This document shows, piece by piece, positions 8,318 through 18,208 of a stretch of 64,000 nt of DNA. A program made the position numbers and the translations under genes. Every line of letters starts with the position of its first letter. Positions within the stretch are counted from its first letter, which is position 1. A model generated the notes under the pieces. It saw only the letters and a list, made by a program, of their open reading frames with translations, made no database searches and was not told the origin of the DNA. The DNA comes from Paenibacillus sp. CF384 (lineage in GTDB: Bacteria; Bacillota; Bacilli; Paenibacillales; Paenibacillaceae): NCBI RefSeq assembly GCF_900106745.1, contig NZ_FNNV01000023.1, forward strand, positions 34,157 to 98,156, given 5' to 3'.

Positions 8318-9430
8318 ATGAAAGAGAGCATTGTGGTCATGGGAGGCGGAGTCATCGGATTATCCTGCGCATTCGAGTTACAGGAGCGGGGTTATCAGGT
8401 TACGGTGCTGGAGATTCATCGCTGCGGAGGCCAAGCGTCCGGAGCGGCCGCGGGCATGCTGGCGCCGTATTCCGAGAATGTAGAGGGTTCCGATGCTTTT
8501 TTCCGTTTGTGCCTAGAAAGTCTACAGCTTTATCCCGATTGGCAGGCCGGCGTGAAGGAGATTTCCGGGCAGACCTTCGAATATACGAACTCCGGCAGTC
8601 TCTATATTGCGTACCATGATGCGGATTTGCTGGCACTGGAAGGCAGACTGTTATGGCAGCGTCAGTACGGCTCTTCCGGCAGCATCGTGGAAGGGGATGC
8701 GCTGCTGCGCCTTGAGCCTCATCTGTCAACGAATGTAAGAGCCGCGCTGCATACGCCGGAGGAGACTCATCTCTATGCCCCGCATTATGTCAAGGCATTG
8801 GAGCAAGCTTGCCGGTTGCTGGGCGTTCATATCCACGAGAATCTCGAGCAGCTTAGCGTAGATGAGTGGGAGAACGAGATACGTATTCAATCTGCCGATG
8901 GACGTCTGTTCAGCGGAGAGCGATTGCTGGTGTGCTCGGGGGTATGGGCGCAAGAGCTTTACGATACGTTTGGCATTCAAATTCCCGTGTACCCGATTCG
9001 TGGACAAATTTGTGCTTATGAGGTAGAAGCGAAGCCGGTTCAGCATATGGTTTTCGGCAATCAGGGCTACCTGGTGGGAAAAGATAATGGCACACTGGTA
9101 TGCGGTGCTTCCGAGGATGTCGCCGGCTTCGATACTTCCGTTACGGCCAAGGGAATCGAGCGTCTTACGAGATGGAACAAGAAGGTGTTCCCGTTTCTCG
9201 GAGAGAGAGAACCGTTTCATCGCTGGGCCGGTTTGCGCCCCTCCACGCAGGATGGGCTTCCGCTGATTGGTGCAATCGACGCTGCTAATCGCGTGGTGTT
9301 TGCGGTCGGGCATTATCGCAATGGCATTCTGCTTAGTCCTGCGACCGCCAAGCTGGCGGCGGATTGGATCGATGGGAAGAGGTCGGCATCGCCTGATTAT
9401 GATGCGTTCTTGCCGGGACGGTTTTCCTAG
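8318..9430 (+). CDS. thiO: Glycine oxidase (ThiO)
   Basis: A 370-residue FAD-dependent amine oxidase. The N-terminal dinucleotide motif is MGGGVIGLSCAFEL, followed by GGQASGAAAGMLAPYSE and a C-terminal GHYRNGILL, as in glycine oxidase. It oxidises glycine to dehydroglycine for ThiG in this aerobic variant of thiazole synthesis, replacing the radical enzyme ThiH. Last gene of the operon; a strong terminator follows. No thiC, thiD or thiamin kinase gene is present here. Confidence 0.95.
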   Translation: MKESIVVMGGGVIGLSCAFELQERGYQVTVLEIHRCGGQASGAAAGMLAPYSENVEGSDAFFRLCLESLQLYPDWQAGVKEISGQTFEYTNSGSLYIAYHDADLLALEGRLLWQRQYGSSGSIVEGDALLRLEPHLSTNVRAALHTPEETHLYAPHYVKALEQACRLLGVHIHENLEQLSVDEWENEIRIQSADGRLFSGERLLVCSGVWAQELYDTFGIQIPVYPIRGQICAYEVEAKPVQHMVFGNQGYLVGKDNGTLVCGASEDVAGFDTSVTAKGIERLTRWNKKVFPFLGEREPFHRWAGLRPSTQDGLPLIGAIDAANRVVFAVGHYRNGILLSPATAKLAADWIDGKRSASPDYDAFLPGRFS

Positions 9431-9456
9431 TAGAGTAGAGGGTTCTATAATCATAC

Positions 9457-9500
9457 AAGGCAAGGCTTTCACATTCATTTGTGGAGCCTTGCCTTTTCTT
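9457..9500 (+). terminator. Terminator of the thiamin operon
   Basis: An 11-base-pair perfect stem (AAGGCAAGGCT / AGCCTTGCCTT) is followed by TTCTTATTTT. It lies 27 bases after thiO. Confidence 0.9.
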
Positions 9501-9561
9501 ATTTTCATTCTATAAACGATTCTCGTCATATTAACGTTATTGGTGTCATGCTGATTCGTAG

Positions 9562-9590
9562 TTGAAATACGGGAATCAACTATATGATAA
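9562..9590 (+). promoter_or_regulatory. Possible promoter of the SLH protein gene
   Basis: TTGAAA (9562-9567), 17 bases, then TGATAA (9585-9590). The -35 box is part of a small inverted repeat, GTTGA...TCAAC. Tentative. Confidence 0.35.
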
Positions 9591-9634
9591 ATAGGCTAAT
9601 CGTTCACATTCTATTAAAAGGGGAGATTATTTGA

Positions 9635-12600
9635 ATGGTAAGGTTTAAAAAGGTCATCGCTTTTTTCTGTATGCTTACATTGGTTGCATCTTTAATGAGC
9701 ATAAGCCCAGCAGCAGCCAGTGCAACGTCTCTAAATTCCTACTATGTGGATGCTGTGTACGGAAATGATAATAATAGTGGCTTGAGCCCAGGTCAGGCTT
9801 GGAAAACGTTAAACAAAGTAAACAGCACGGAGTTTGTGCCGGGCGATCAGATTTTGTTCAAAGCAGGAGACGTCTGGAATGGGCATTTAACGATAGATGA
9901 CTCCGGTTATGGTGCAAACCGCATTACGTTTGATAAGTATGGTGAAGGTCCGAAACCGATTATTGCAGGTGGAGGCGTGCCGAAAACGATTTTCGTGAAA
10001 AATGCGGAATATGTAACGATCAAAAATCTTGAAATCACGAACGATGCGCCTGAAAATGATCACCGTTATGGAATTTTCGTATCCAATGATACGGGCCGGA
10101 CATTAAGAAGCTTACACTTTGAGAGCCTAGATATTCATAATGTGAAAGGTAACTATGCAGGCAGCTTGCGTTTCTGGTCCGCTGCGATCGGCTTTAATGC
10201 GTATAAAAGCAATTCGTCTTATGATGACTTTCTGATCGCGGACAGCCATATCTACGATAACGAGAGCCACGGCATTCAAAGCGATGGAGATGAAGCTGTT
10301 AAAGATCATACTTTTTTTACGAACGTAGTGATAAGAAATAACTTTTTCGAAAGAAACGGAAACGGAGATATCGTTGTCGGTCTCTGCGACGCTCCTCTGA
10401 TCGAGTACAACACTTCCTATGATCAGGGCGGCGGTTTCGAAGGTTACGGCTATACCGTTTCCATGTGGGAGTGGCTCAGCAAGAATGCGGTCTTCCAAAA
10501 TAACGAAGTCGCCTACACGAATCATGATCCGCTGCAAGATAACGACGACGGGGATTCGCAGGCTTTCGACGCCGACATCGCGACGGTTGACCGCGTTACG
10601 TTCCAGTACAACTACAGCCATGACAACGCGGGCGGTTTCCTGCTGGTCATGGGCAATTCCCAGGAGAACTATAAAGGCGCGACCGTCCGATACAACGTGA
10701 GTTTCAACGACCATAAAACCAACGTCAACGAAAATACGACCTTATCGATCAATCACGCGGGTTCAGAGGGTTCGTACATTTATAATAACGTGTTCTACAA
10801 CAACATTGAAGATGAAGGCATTCATATCAAGTCGCTCGCTACGGAAGCGGCTAACATTTATTATCAGAACAACATTTTCTATTCGAACGCAGCTTCGACC
10901 TATCCTTCCGCTGCGGATTCCAATAACGTGTTTGACTATAACGGCTACTTTGGAACCGGGAATATTGCGCCGGCCGAAGACACGCACGCCATTACTGCGG
11001 ATCCGAAATTTGCCGAGCCGATTCCGGCGGTTCCTACGGATGGCATGGAAGGTGCCGACGTATTCAAATTGAGCGCGGATTCTCCGTATATTAACGCGGG
11101 AACCATCATTGCGGATAATGGCGGCAGAGATTTCTGGGGCAATACGCTCTATAAAGACGCTCCCGATATTGGAGCACATGAATTCGGAAGTCCCAAAGCA
11201 GCGGCGGTGACCGTAACGCCTAAGCCGTTACTTATCCCTGATGCGATAGATCCGGCCATTCACGCCGGAAGATGGTCCGTGAAGGCCGTTTCTACAGACA
11301 CGGCTTCAAACAGTGAACTGAAGCAGACCCTTACAGGTGTGGAATCTAATAAGGATTATGAAGCAAAGGTGTGGGTGAAAGGCACGGGCGGATACACGTT
11401 ATCGGTGAGCGATGGAAATACCGTTATCGATGACGTATCCTTTGAAGCTTCGAATGAATGGACTGAAATTCAGTTGCCTGTGAACAGCGGAAACTCTTCG
11501 ATGCTGGTGTATGCGTTGACTGAAACAGGAGGGACAGCTGGAACCGCGTACTTCGACGATGCATATTTGGGAGTCGCGAATGGTTCGAATTTGCTCGAAA
11601 ACAGCAGTTTCGAATACGGGAACAGGCCGTGGGCAAGAGGCGACGTATTTACACTCTTCCATACCGTTGATCCTACGAATCCGGATACGCCGGACCCAGA
11701 GCCGGAGCCGGAACTTCCGACAACGGCAGTACAAGTGAACGACGATTTCGATAGCAGTACATTGAATGCTAGGTGGAAGTGGGTTTCAGAAGATCCGTTG
11801 AAATGGAGTCTGTCCACGAATCCGGGTCATATGAATATCGCGAGCAGCGGCGGAGATGTCGATTCTACGAAGAACGTATTGCTCCAATGGGCGCCTAAAG
11901 GCGATTTTACGATCGAGACCAAAGTATCGGCCATTCCGACGGCGGATTGGGAGCAGACCGGTTTGTTGGTTTATATGGACGGCGCTAATCACATTAAGCT
12001 TAACCGGGTCCATGACGGCGAACTGAAATTCCAGTTCGGATATAAGCAAGCCGGTGTGTGGAACAGCGGGACTTACACGAATATCAACGATACTGAAGAT
12101 GATAATGCCGATTATTACTTGAAGCTGGAGAAAATAGGCGCAACCTATACGGGGTACTATTCGCAGGATGGTACAGCTTATACCAAGATCGCCAGCTTTA
12201 CCGTTTACTTCCCCGGTAATAAACGGATCGGTCTGTATAACTGCAATGGAACGAATGTCATTGCCGATTTCGATTATTTGCATATGACAAGCTTGAATAC
12301 CGATGCCGACGAACCGACAGCGCCGCCGACAACGCCGCCAACGGTAGATAACGAGGTACACAGCGGAGAATACGCAATTAAAGTCGACAATAACTTAGCT
12401 GGAAGTGCCTGGAAGAATATAGGGTACAGCAATATCGCGGTTACGCCGAATACCGATATGGTATTTAAGGCATGGGTGAAAGGAAGCGGAGGCGTTAAAG
12501 TCGTCATAGCCAAAGCGGATTGGTCTACACTTGGCGAGATGGACTTAACCGCAACTGACGAATGGACCGACGTGAGCATCAGTGAGGGTGAAGGTGAAGG

Positions 12601-14302
12601 TAAACGTGAAGTTGTGATTAATACCGGATCTAATACTCTCATGCATGTCATGATCAAAGCGACGGATAAACCCACTACGATGTTTATCGACGATGTTTTC
12701 TTTGGCATATCCGGCGGGGCGAACCTAATCGAGAACGCCGACTTTGAAGACGGGTCGTCGGTCCCTTGGTGGGGCGTGGAAGGGCCATTTTCCCTCGTTG
12801 AAGTCATTGATGCTAATAGCAAACCAGAATTTTATCCATTGAGGGACAAATCGATACGCGAAAACAACCCGCTGTTGTTTACGATTCATGCAACGGATAA
12901 GAATGGAACTCCATTGACTTACAGCGCGTCGAATCTGCCTGCAGGCGCTTCATTCAATGCTTCCTCCCGTGTATTCAGCTGGACGCCAACGTATTCTCAA
13001 GCAGGCGTATACGCGGTTACGTTTTACGTGACGGATGGAACAAGCACCGTTTCTGAAGATGTACAAATCAACGTGGTTGACGGACCAACGCCGCCAACGG
13101 CACCGTCAACGATACCGTCTACGATACCGTCTACGACACCATCGAACCCGCAGCCCGGAACCGTGAAGATTGCAGCGAATCCTGACGGTAACGGAAAAGC
13201 TGTCGTCGACGTGAAGGCAAATGAACTTCAGGCAGCTCTGCTCAGTGCGAAAGACTCCATTGTGGACATTATCGTTGAAGGAGCAGAGTCGGCCAAAGCA
13301 GTAATCGTTAATCTGTCCGGCGAATCCATTCAATCCGCGCTCGACAATAAGATTAAGCAGTTTAATATCAATACCGGACTTGCCGTGATCTCGATTTCGA
13401 CGGAACTGTTGAAGAAGCAAGACGGAGCTTCCGGAAATGTTCAACTTTCGGTAACGAATGTCGATTCCCAGTCGCTATCCGATGAAGTGAAAGCAACTGT
13501 TGGCAGCCATCCGGTTTATGACTTCAATCTCAGCGTCGACGGGAAGACGATTAGCCAATTCGGGGATCAAGCCGTGACAGTGAAGCTGAACTATACGTTG
13601 AAGCCCGGAGAAGACCCGAATCAAATCATCATTTATTACGTGAATGATAACGGCAAGCTTGAAATCGTGAAGAACGGCAAATTCGATTCCGTAACCGGTC
13701 AAGTGACATTCAACACTACGCATTTCAGTAAATATGCCATTGCCTTAAACGTTGTAAGCTTTAACGATATTGCCAACGTATCATGGGCGCAAGACAGCAT
13801 AGAAGCATTGGCAGCAAGAGGCATTATCCAAGGCGTTGGTTTACACAGCTTTAAACCAAATGATCAGCTGACAAGAGCAGCCTTTATTACGATGCTGATG
13901 AATGCCTTTGATTTGATTGACAGTAAGGCCACGACTTCACTAACCGACGTGAAGAAGGACACATGGTATTACGGCGCAATCGCATCGGCACAGCAACTCG
14001 GTATTGTAAAAGGGAAATCGAACAGCATGTTTGGCGTTCATGATCTGATTTCTAGACAGGACATGGCTGTTATGATTTACAATGCAGGGTTACTGGTAAA
14101 GGCTGACTTTGCCGGAAACGGAGAAGCAGCTTCCTTCCGGGATCAATCCGAAATCGCGGCATACGCTGTAAACGCGGTAGCCGCTATTCAACAAGCCAGT
14201 ATCATTAACGGTGTAGGTAATGGGAAATTCGCACCTCGGGATGTGGCAACTAGAGCACAGGCAGCAGTTGTTATTTGGAACATGTTCATGAATGCGAAGT
14301 AA
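9635..14302 (+). CDS. Giant S-layer-anchored surface protein with parallel beta-helix and carbohydrate-binding-like domains
   Basis: 1555 residues, secreted (signal peptide 1-30, cleavage near PAAASA). Domains by eye: right-handed parallel beta-helix of the DUF1565/pectate-lyase kind (about 35-510, opening YYVDAVYGNDNNSG); a CBM-like beta-sandwich (about 541-660); a PEPEPE linker; a concanavalin-like domain resembling GH43 C-terminal modules (about 699-885); a second CBM-like domain related to the first (about 907-1040); an Ig-like He_PIG domain (about 1061-1148); a TxPS repeat linker; a beta-rich domain; then three SLH domains (about 1374, 1434, 1499 onward). SLH repeats bind pyruvylated wall polysaccharide, so it sits on the cell surface. 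The beta-helix suggests polysaccharide cleavage or binding, but I cannot assign a substrate or catalytic residues. It pairs with a foldase gene downstream. Confidence 0.85.
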   Translation: MVRFKKVIAFFCMLTLVASLMSISPAAASATSLNSYYVDAVYGNDNNSGLSPGQAWKTLNKVNSTEFVPGDQILFKAGDVWNGHLTIDDSGYGANRITFDKYGEGPKPIIAGGGVPKTIFVKNAEYVTIKNLEITNDAPENDHRYGIFVSNDTGRTLRSLHFESLDIHNVKGNYAGSLRFWSAAIGFNAYKSNSSYDDFLIADSHIYDNESHGIQSDGDEAVKDHTFFTNVVIRNNFFERNGNGDIVVGLCDAPLIEYNTSYDQGGGFEGYGYTVSMWEWLSKNAVFQNNEVAYTNHDPLQDNDDGDSQAFDADIATVDRVTFQYNYSHDNAGGFLLVMGNSQENYKGATVRYNVSFNDHKTNVNENTTLSINHAGSEGSYIYNNVFYNNIEDEGIHIKSLATEAANIYYQNNIFYSNAASTYPSAADSNNVFDYNGYFGTGNIAPAEDTHAITADPKFAEPIPAVPTDGMEGADVFKLSADSPYINAGTIIADNGGRDFWGNTLYKDAPDIGAHEFGSPKAAAVTVTPKPLLIPDAIDPAIHAGRWSVKAVSTDTASNSELKQTLTGVESNKDYEAKVWVKGTGGYTLSVSDGNTVIDDVSFEASNEWTEIQLPVNSGNSSMLVYALTETGGTAGTAYFDDAYLGVANGSNLLENSSFEYGNRPWARGDVFTLFHTVDPTNPDTPDPEPEPELPTTAVQVNDDFDSSTLNARWKWVSEDPLKWSLSTNPGHMNIASSGGDVDSTKNVLLQWAPKGDFTIETKVSAIPTADWEQTGLLVYMDGANHIKLNRVHDGELKFQFGYKQAGVWNSGTYTNINDTEDDNADYYLKLEKIGATYTGYYSQDGTAYTKIASFTVYFPGNKRIGLYNCNGTNVIADFDYLHMTSLNTDADEPTAPPTTPPTVDNEVHSGEYAIKVDNNLAGSAWKNIGYSNIAVTPNTDMVFKAWVKGSGGVKVVIAKADWSTLGEMDLTATDEWTDVSISEGEGEGKREVVINTGSNTLMHVMIKATDKPTTMFIDDVFFGISGGANLIENADFEDGSSVPWWGVEGPFSLVEVIDANSKPEFYPLRDKSIRENNPLLFTIHATDKNGTPLTYSASNLPAGASFNASSRVFSWTPTYSQAGVYAVTFYVTDGTSTVSEDVQINVVDGPTPPTAPSTIPSTIPSTTPSNPQPGTVKIAANPDGNGKAVVDVKANELQAALLSAKDSIVDIIVEGAESAKAVIVNLSGESIQSALDNKIKQFNINTGLAVISISTELLKKQDGASGNVQLSVTNVDSQSLSDEVKATVGSHPVYDFNLSVDGKTISQFGDQAVTVKLNYTLKPGEDPNQIIIYYVNDNGKLEIVKNGKFDSVTGQVTFNTTHFSKYAIALNVVSFNDIANVSWAQDSIEALAARGIIQGVGLHSFKPNDQLTRAAFITMLMNAFDLIDSKATTSLTDVKKDTWYYGAIASAQQLGIVKGKSNSMFGVHDLISRQDMAVMIYNAGLLVKADFAGNGEAASFRDQSEIAAYAVNAVAAIQQASIINGVGNGKFAPRDVATRAQAAVVIWNMFMNAK
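13097..13144 (+). repeat. 12-nt tandem repeat encoding a TxPS linker
   Basis: Four consecutive units related to ACGATACCGTCT (two identical, two variant) encode TAPS-TIPS-TIPS-TTPS. It is an in-frame flexible linker between the Ig-like domain and the SLH-proximal part, prone to length change without frameshift. Confidence 0.85.
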
Positions 14303-14332
14303 CATCACGGTAGTGTAAATACATTCATTCAA

Positions 14333-14363
14333 GAGGTGGCTCTTTGACTCAAAGAGCCATCTC
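14333..14363. other. Strong intercistronic hairpin between SLH protein and foldase genes
   Basis: GAGGTGGCTCTTTGA pairs with TCAAAGAGCCATCTC across one central base, with a single mismatch. No T tract follows on either strand, and the AAAGGAGG site of the next gene begins four bases later. It may stabilise or divide a two-gene transcript rather than end it. Confidence 0.6.
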
Positions 14364-14382
14364 ATGAAAGGAGGAAGTAAAC

Positions 14383-15483
14383 ATGGGTAAGAGAGGTACG
14401 AAGAAGCAGTTTCATCTACAATTCAAACCTATGTTGTTCGTTATTGCGGCAATTGCAGTTTCATTAACGACTTTTATCATTGTCGGCTATACAAAACATA
14501 ACAATTGGGAGTCTAGTGTGGTAGCAACGGTAAACGATGAACCGATCACCGTGCAAGAATTCATGCCTAAACTCGTCAAGCATCGCGCTGAAGTATTGGC
14601 GTATTTTAAGAAGGAACATAACGTTGAACCGGGAGAAGATTTCTGGACAAGCAGCTTCGATGGAGAGATACCGGCAGAAATGCTTAAGAAGATTGCCCTG
14701 GATGAGTGTATCGCTATTAAAGTTCAGCAGATCGCAGGACTAGAGAAGGGACTGGTTAAGGATATCAGCTATTCTCAATTTCTAGAAGATCTGAAGAACG
14801 AGAATACAAGACGGGCAACGGCTATCGCAAACAAGAAAGTCGTCTATGGTCCGCAGCAGTATACGGAAGATGTTTATTTTGCAAAATTGTTTACGGATAT
14901 GACTCATAAATTAATGGACCAAGTAAATGAGCAACATGTCGTTTCAGAGAAAGAGATCAAGCTCTATTATGAGCAAGCCATAGCTGCTAATAAGTATAAG
15001 AAAACAGATACAGTAAAGGTAGAGAAAATAGCTTTCCCATTTATAGCCGGAGATGATAAGAGTAAGACCGATGCAAAGGAACTGGCAGAAGAAGTACAGA
15101 AGAAATTCGCTAACGGAGATTCATTAAAGGAACTATCGGATTGGGTTGGAAAGCATTCTCTAATTCAAGTAGAATCCGGTGAACAGATATTTGATTCTAC
15201 AACAAATCATGAAGATTATATGCCCGCCACTCATGAATTTACCGAAAATGCTGTCGGCTTATCTGTAGGGCAGGTAAGTGAGGTTTTCGAGTACAATAAA
15301 GCTTATTATGTCATGAAGTGTCTCGAGAAATCGGATGAAGGATTCCATAAACTGGGGGAAGTTAGTGAATCGATCGCTCAATTATTGAAAGATAAGAAGT
15401 ATATCGCTTATGTTAACGATTTGGTCAAGCGTGCAGCTGTTGTTATGGATAAAGAGGTATATCGGACGCTTAAGACCGCCTGA
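14383..15483 (+). CDS. Membrane-anchored SurA/PrsA-like peptidyl-prolyl isomerase
   Basis: 366 residues with a cytoplasmic basic N-terminus, one membrane segment (about 17-40) and an extracellular remainder. The part after the membrane (VVATVNDEPITVQEF) is the usual SurA/PrsA N-terminal chaperone opening, and residues about 205-325 resemble a parvulin domain (ending GLSVGQVSEVFEYNKAYYVMKCLEK). No lipobox, unlike classical PrsA. It probably helps fold exported proteins outside the membrane. Adjacency to the 1555-residue SLH protein, with only a hairpin between them, suggests a dedicated client. Whether the parvulin site is active cannot be judged by eye. Confidence 0.8.
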   Translation: MGKRGTKKQFHLQFKPMLFVIAAIAVSLTTFIIVGYTKHNNWESSVVATVNDEPITVQEFMPKLVKHRAEVLAYFKKEHNVEPGEDFWTSSFDGEIPAEMLKKIALDECIAIKVQQIAGLEKGLVKDISYSQFLEDLKNENTRRATAIANKKVVYGPQQYTEDVYFAKLFTDMTHKLMDQVNEQHVVSEKEIKLYYEQAIAANKYKKTDTVKVEKIAFPFIAGDDKSKTDAKELAEEVQKKFANGDSLKELSDWVGKHSLIQVESGEQIFDSTTNHEDYMPATHEFTENAVGLSVGQVSEVFEYNKAYYVMKCLEKSDEGFHKLGEVSESIAQLLKDKKYIAYVNDLVKRAAVVMDKEVYRTLKTA

Positions 15484-15539
15484 TCCCCTCGAATTTAATC
15501 TCTAGCCTACAATCCTTTTACTCCATCCTAATAATGGTA

Positions 15540-15548
15540 TGGTATAAT
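15540..15548 (+). promoter_or_regulatory. Extended -10 promoter of the DHH gene
   Basis: TGGTATAAT is a perfect extended -10 element, 46 bases before the ATG. No good -35 hexamer is present, which extended -10 promoters can tolerate. Confidence 0.5.
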
Positions 15549-15593
15549 AGTCCTATTAACGGACTGATAGATCTACTACACGGAGGGGTCAGG

Positions 15594-16505
15594 ATGAGGC
15601 TAGTCACAAGATCAGATTTCGATGGGTTGGTTACGGCGGTTTTGTTCAGAAAGCTAGGCATGATCGATGATATGAAGTTTGTACATCCCAAAGACATGCA
15701 GGATGGTTTAGTTGAAATTACGAGTAACGATATTTTGACGAATGTTCCTTTTATAGCAGGCTGCGGTCTATGGTTCGATCATCATGCGAGCGAGTTGAAA
15801 CGATCACAGGAAGAGGGATTTACATACAAAGGCGAGATCAGAATTGTCGATAGCGCCGCAAGAGTCGTCTATGATTTCTATGGGGGACGCGATAAGTTCG
15901 GTTCGTTCTTCGATAGTATCATGGAAGGCGTAGACAAGGCGGATGCCGCAAAGTTTAGCAAAGAGGATATATTGAATCCGCAAGGCTGGGATCTGCTCTC
16001 CTTTATTATGGACTCTCGCACGGGGCTTGGCCGCTATCGTGATTTCCGTATAAGCAATTACCAGCTGATGGAGAAGTTGGTTGGTCTATGTCTGGAACAA
16101 TCGCTTGAAGAGATCATGCAGGATGAAGACGTGAAACAACGGGTGGACCGGTATTTTGAACTGGATCTGTTGTTCCGTGAGATGCTCGCTGCCCATACGC
16201 GTGTGGAAGGGAATGCGATCATTACGGATCTCAGAGGCGTGGAAACCATCTATCCCGGCAATCGTTTCTTGGTGTATGCCCTTCATCCGGAGCAGAATGT
16301 GTCGCTGTGGATCGTGGATGGATTCCAGAAACAGAATTGCGCGATCGCATGCGGACATAGCATCGTGAATCGCTCATGCAGTGTCCCGGTTGGCTATCTG
16401 ATGCGGGAATTCGGTGGCGGCGGACATGAAGCTGCCGGAACTTGCCAAGTGCCGTACGAGTCTGCGGATGAAGCAATCGAAGTGATTATTAAACGATTTA
16501 ATTGA
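15594..16505 (+). CDS. DHH/DHHA1-family phosphoesterase
   Basis: 303 residues. The start is ATG 15594 with GGAGGGG upstream. The frame opens 60 bases earlier, but that part contains the promoter. The N-terminal RSDFDG and the FDHHAS motif are DHH-type metal ligands, and GGGGHEAAGT near the C-terminus is the DHHA1 substrate-binding motif. The family includes nano-RNases, cyclic dinucleotide phosphodiesterases and exopolyphosphatases. This one has no extra sensor or membrane part, so the substrate stays open. Single-gene unit with its own terminator. Confidence 0.8.
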   Translation: MRLVTRSDFDGLVTAVLFRKLGMIDDMKFVHPKDMQDGLVEITSNDILTNVPFIAGCGLWFDHHASELKRSQEEGFTYKGEIRIVDSAARVVYDFYGGRDKFGSFFDSIMEGVDKADAAKFSKEDILNPQGWDLLSFIMDSRTGLGRYRDFRISNYQLMEKLVGLCLEQSLEEIMQDEDVKQRVDRYFELDLLFREMLAAHTRVEGNAIITDLRGVETIYPGNRFLVYALHPEQNVSLWIVDGFQKQNCAIACGHSIVNRSCSVPVGYLMREFGGGGHEAAGTCQVPYESADEAIEVIIKRFN

Positions 16506-16509
16506 GATG

Positions 16510-16546
16510 AAACCCTTTGGAGTAATTTCCAAAGGGTTTTGCTTTT
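16510..16546 (+). terminator. Terminator of the DHH gene
   Basis: AAACCCTTTGGA and TCCAAAGGGTTT form a 12-base-pair stem with a six-base loop, followed by TGCTTTT. Confidence 0.88.
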
Positions 16547-16593
16547 ATAAGTCGAACTCTTCTCTAATAAGGAAAAAGCTGAAAGGAATCCAC

Positions 16594-16773
16594 ATGACTA
16601 CCTCACCGGTGCGAATCAATTGCATGCAATGCCTCCATTACTATGTGACATGGGACCCGAAGTTCCCCCGAGGCTGCAAAGCATTTAAGTTCAAAACGTC
16701 CACGATGCCAAGTGCTGCTGTTCTATTTTCATCCGGCAAACCATGCATGAACTTCGAAGCGAAGCTGAAATAG
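16594..16773 (+). CDS. Small tetracysteine protein (often mislabelled uracil-DNA glycosylase)
   Basis: 59 residues, ATG 16594 with AAAGGAA upstream. It contains CMQCLHYYVTWDP, then GCKAF and PCMNF, four cysteines placed like a zinc knuckle. I recognise this as a conserved Firmicutes mini-protein that databases frequently call uracil-DNA glycosylase; it is far too short for that enzyme and has none of its motifs. Function unknown. A longer frame upstream crosses the preceding terminator and is not used. Confidence 0.75.
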   Translation: MTTSPVRINCMQCLHYYVTWDPKFPRGCKAFKFKTSTMPSAAVLFSSGKPCMNFEAKLK

Positions 16774-16804
16774 GGCACCGATCCGATGAGGATCGATGCC
16801 CTAT
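16771..16804. terminator. Hairpin between convergent genes
   Basis: TAGGGCACCGATCC pairs with GGATCGATGCCCTA with one mismatch. The T tract is weak on both strands, but the position between convergent stops suggests a shared terminator. Confidence 0.5.
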
Positions 16805-16827
16805 AAGAGAGTTTGAAAGAGGAGCGA

Positions 16828-18201
<1,374 letters not shown>

Positions 18202-18208
18202 TTAAGAC

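Noticed and set aside
8726..9529. A 267-codon minus-strand frame over thiO
   Set aside because: thiO carries clear FAD motifs in the other strand; the antisense frame runs through the operon terminator.
12274..12822. Minus-strand frames over the SLH protein gene
   Set aside because: Low-complexity translations without motifs; the plus-strand protein has continuous domains through the region.
14333..14363. Intrinsic terminator after the SLH gene
   Set aside because: The stem is strong but no T tract follows on either strand and the next ribosome site begins four bases later.
16594..16773. Uracil-DNA glycosylase
   Set aside because: 59 residues with no glycosylase motifs; the name is a propagated error.
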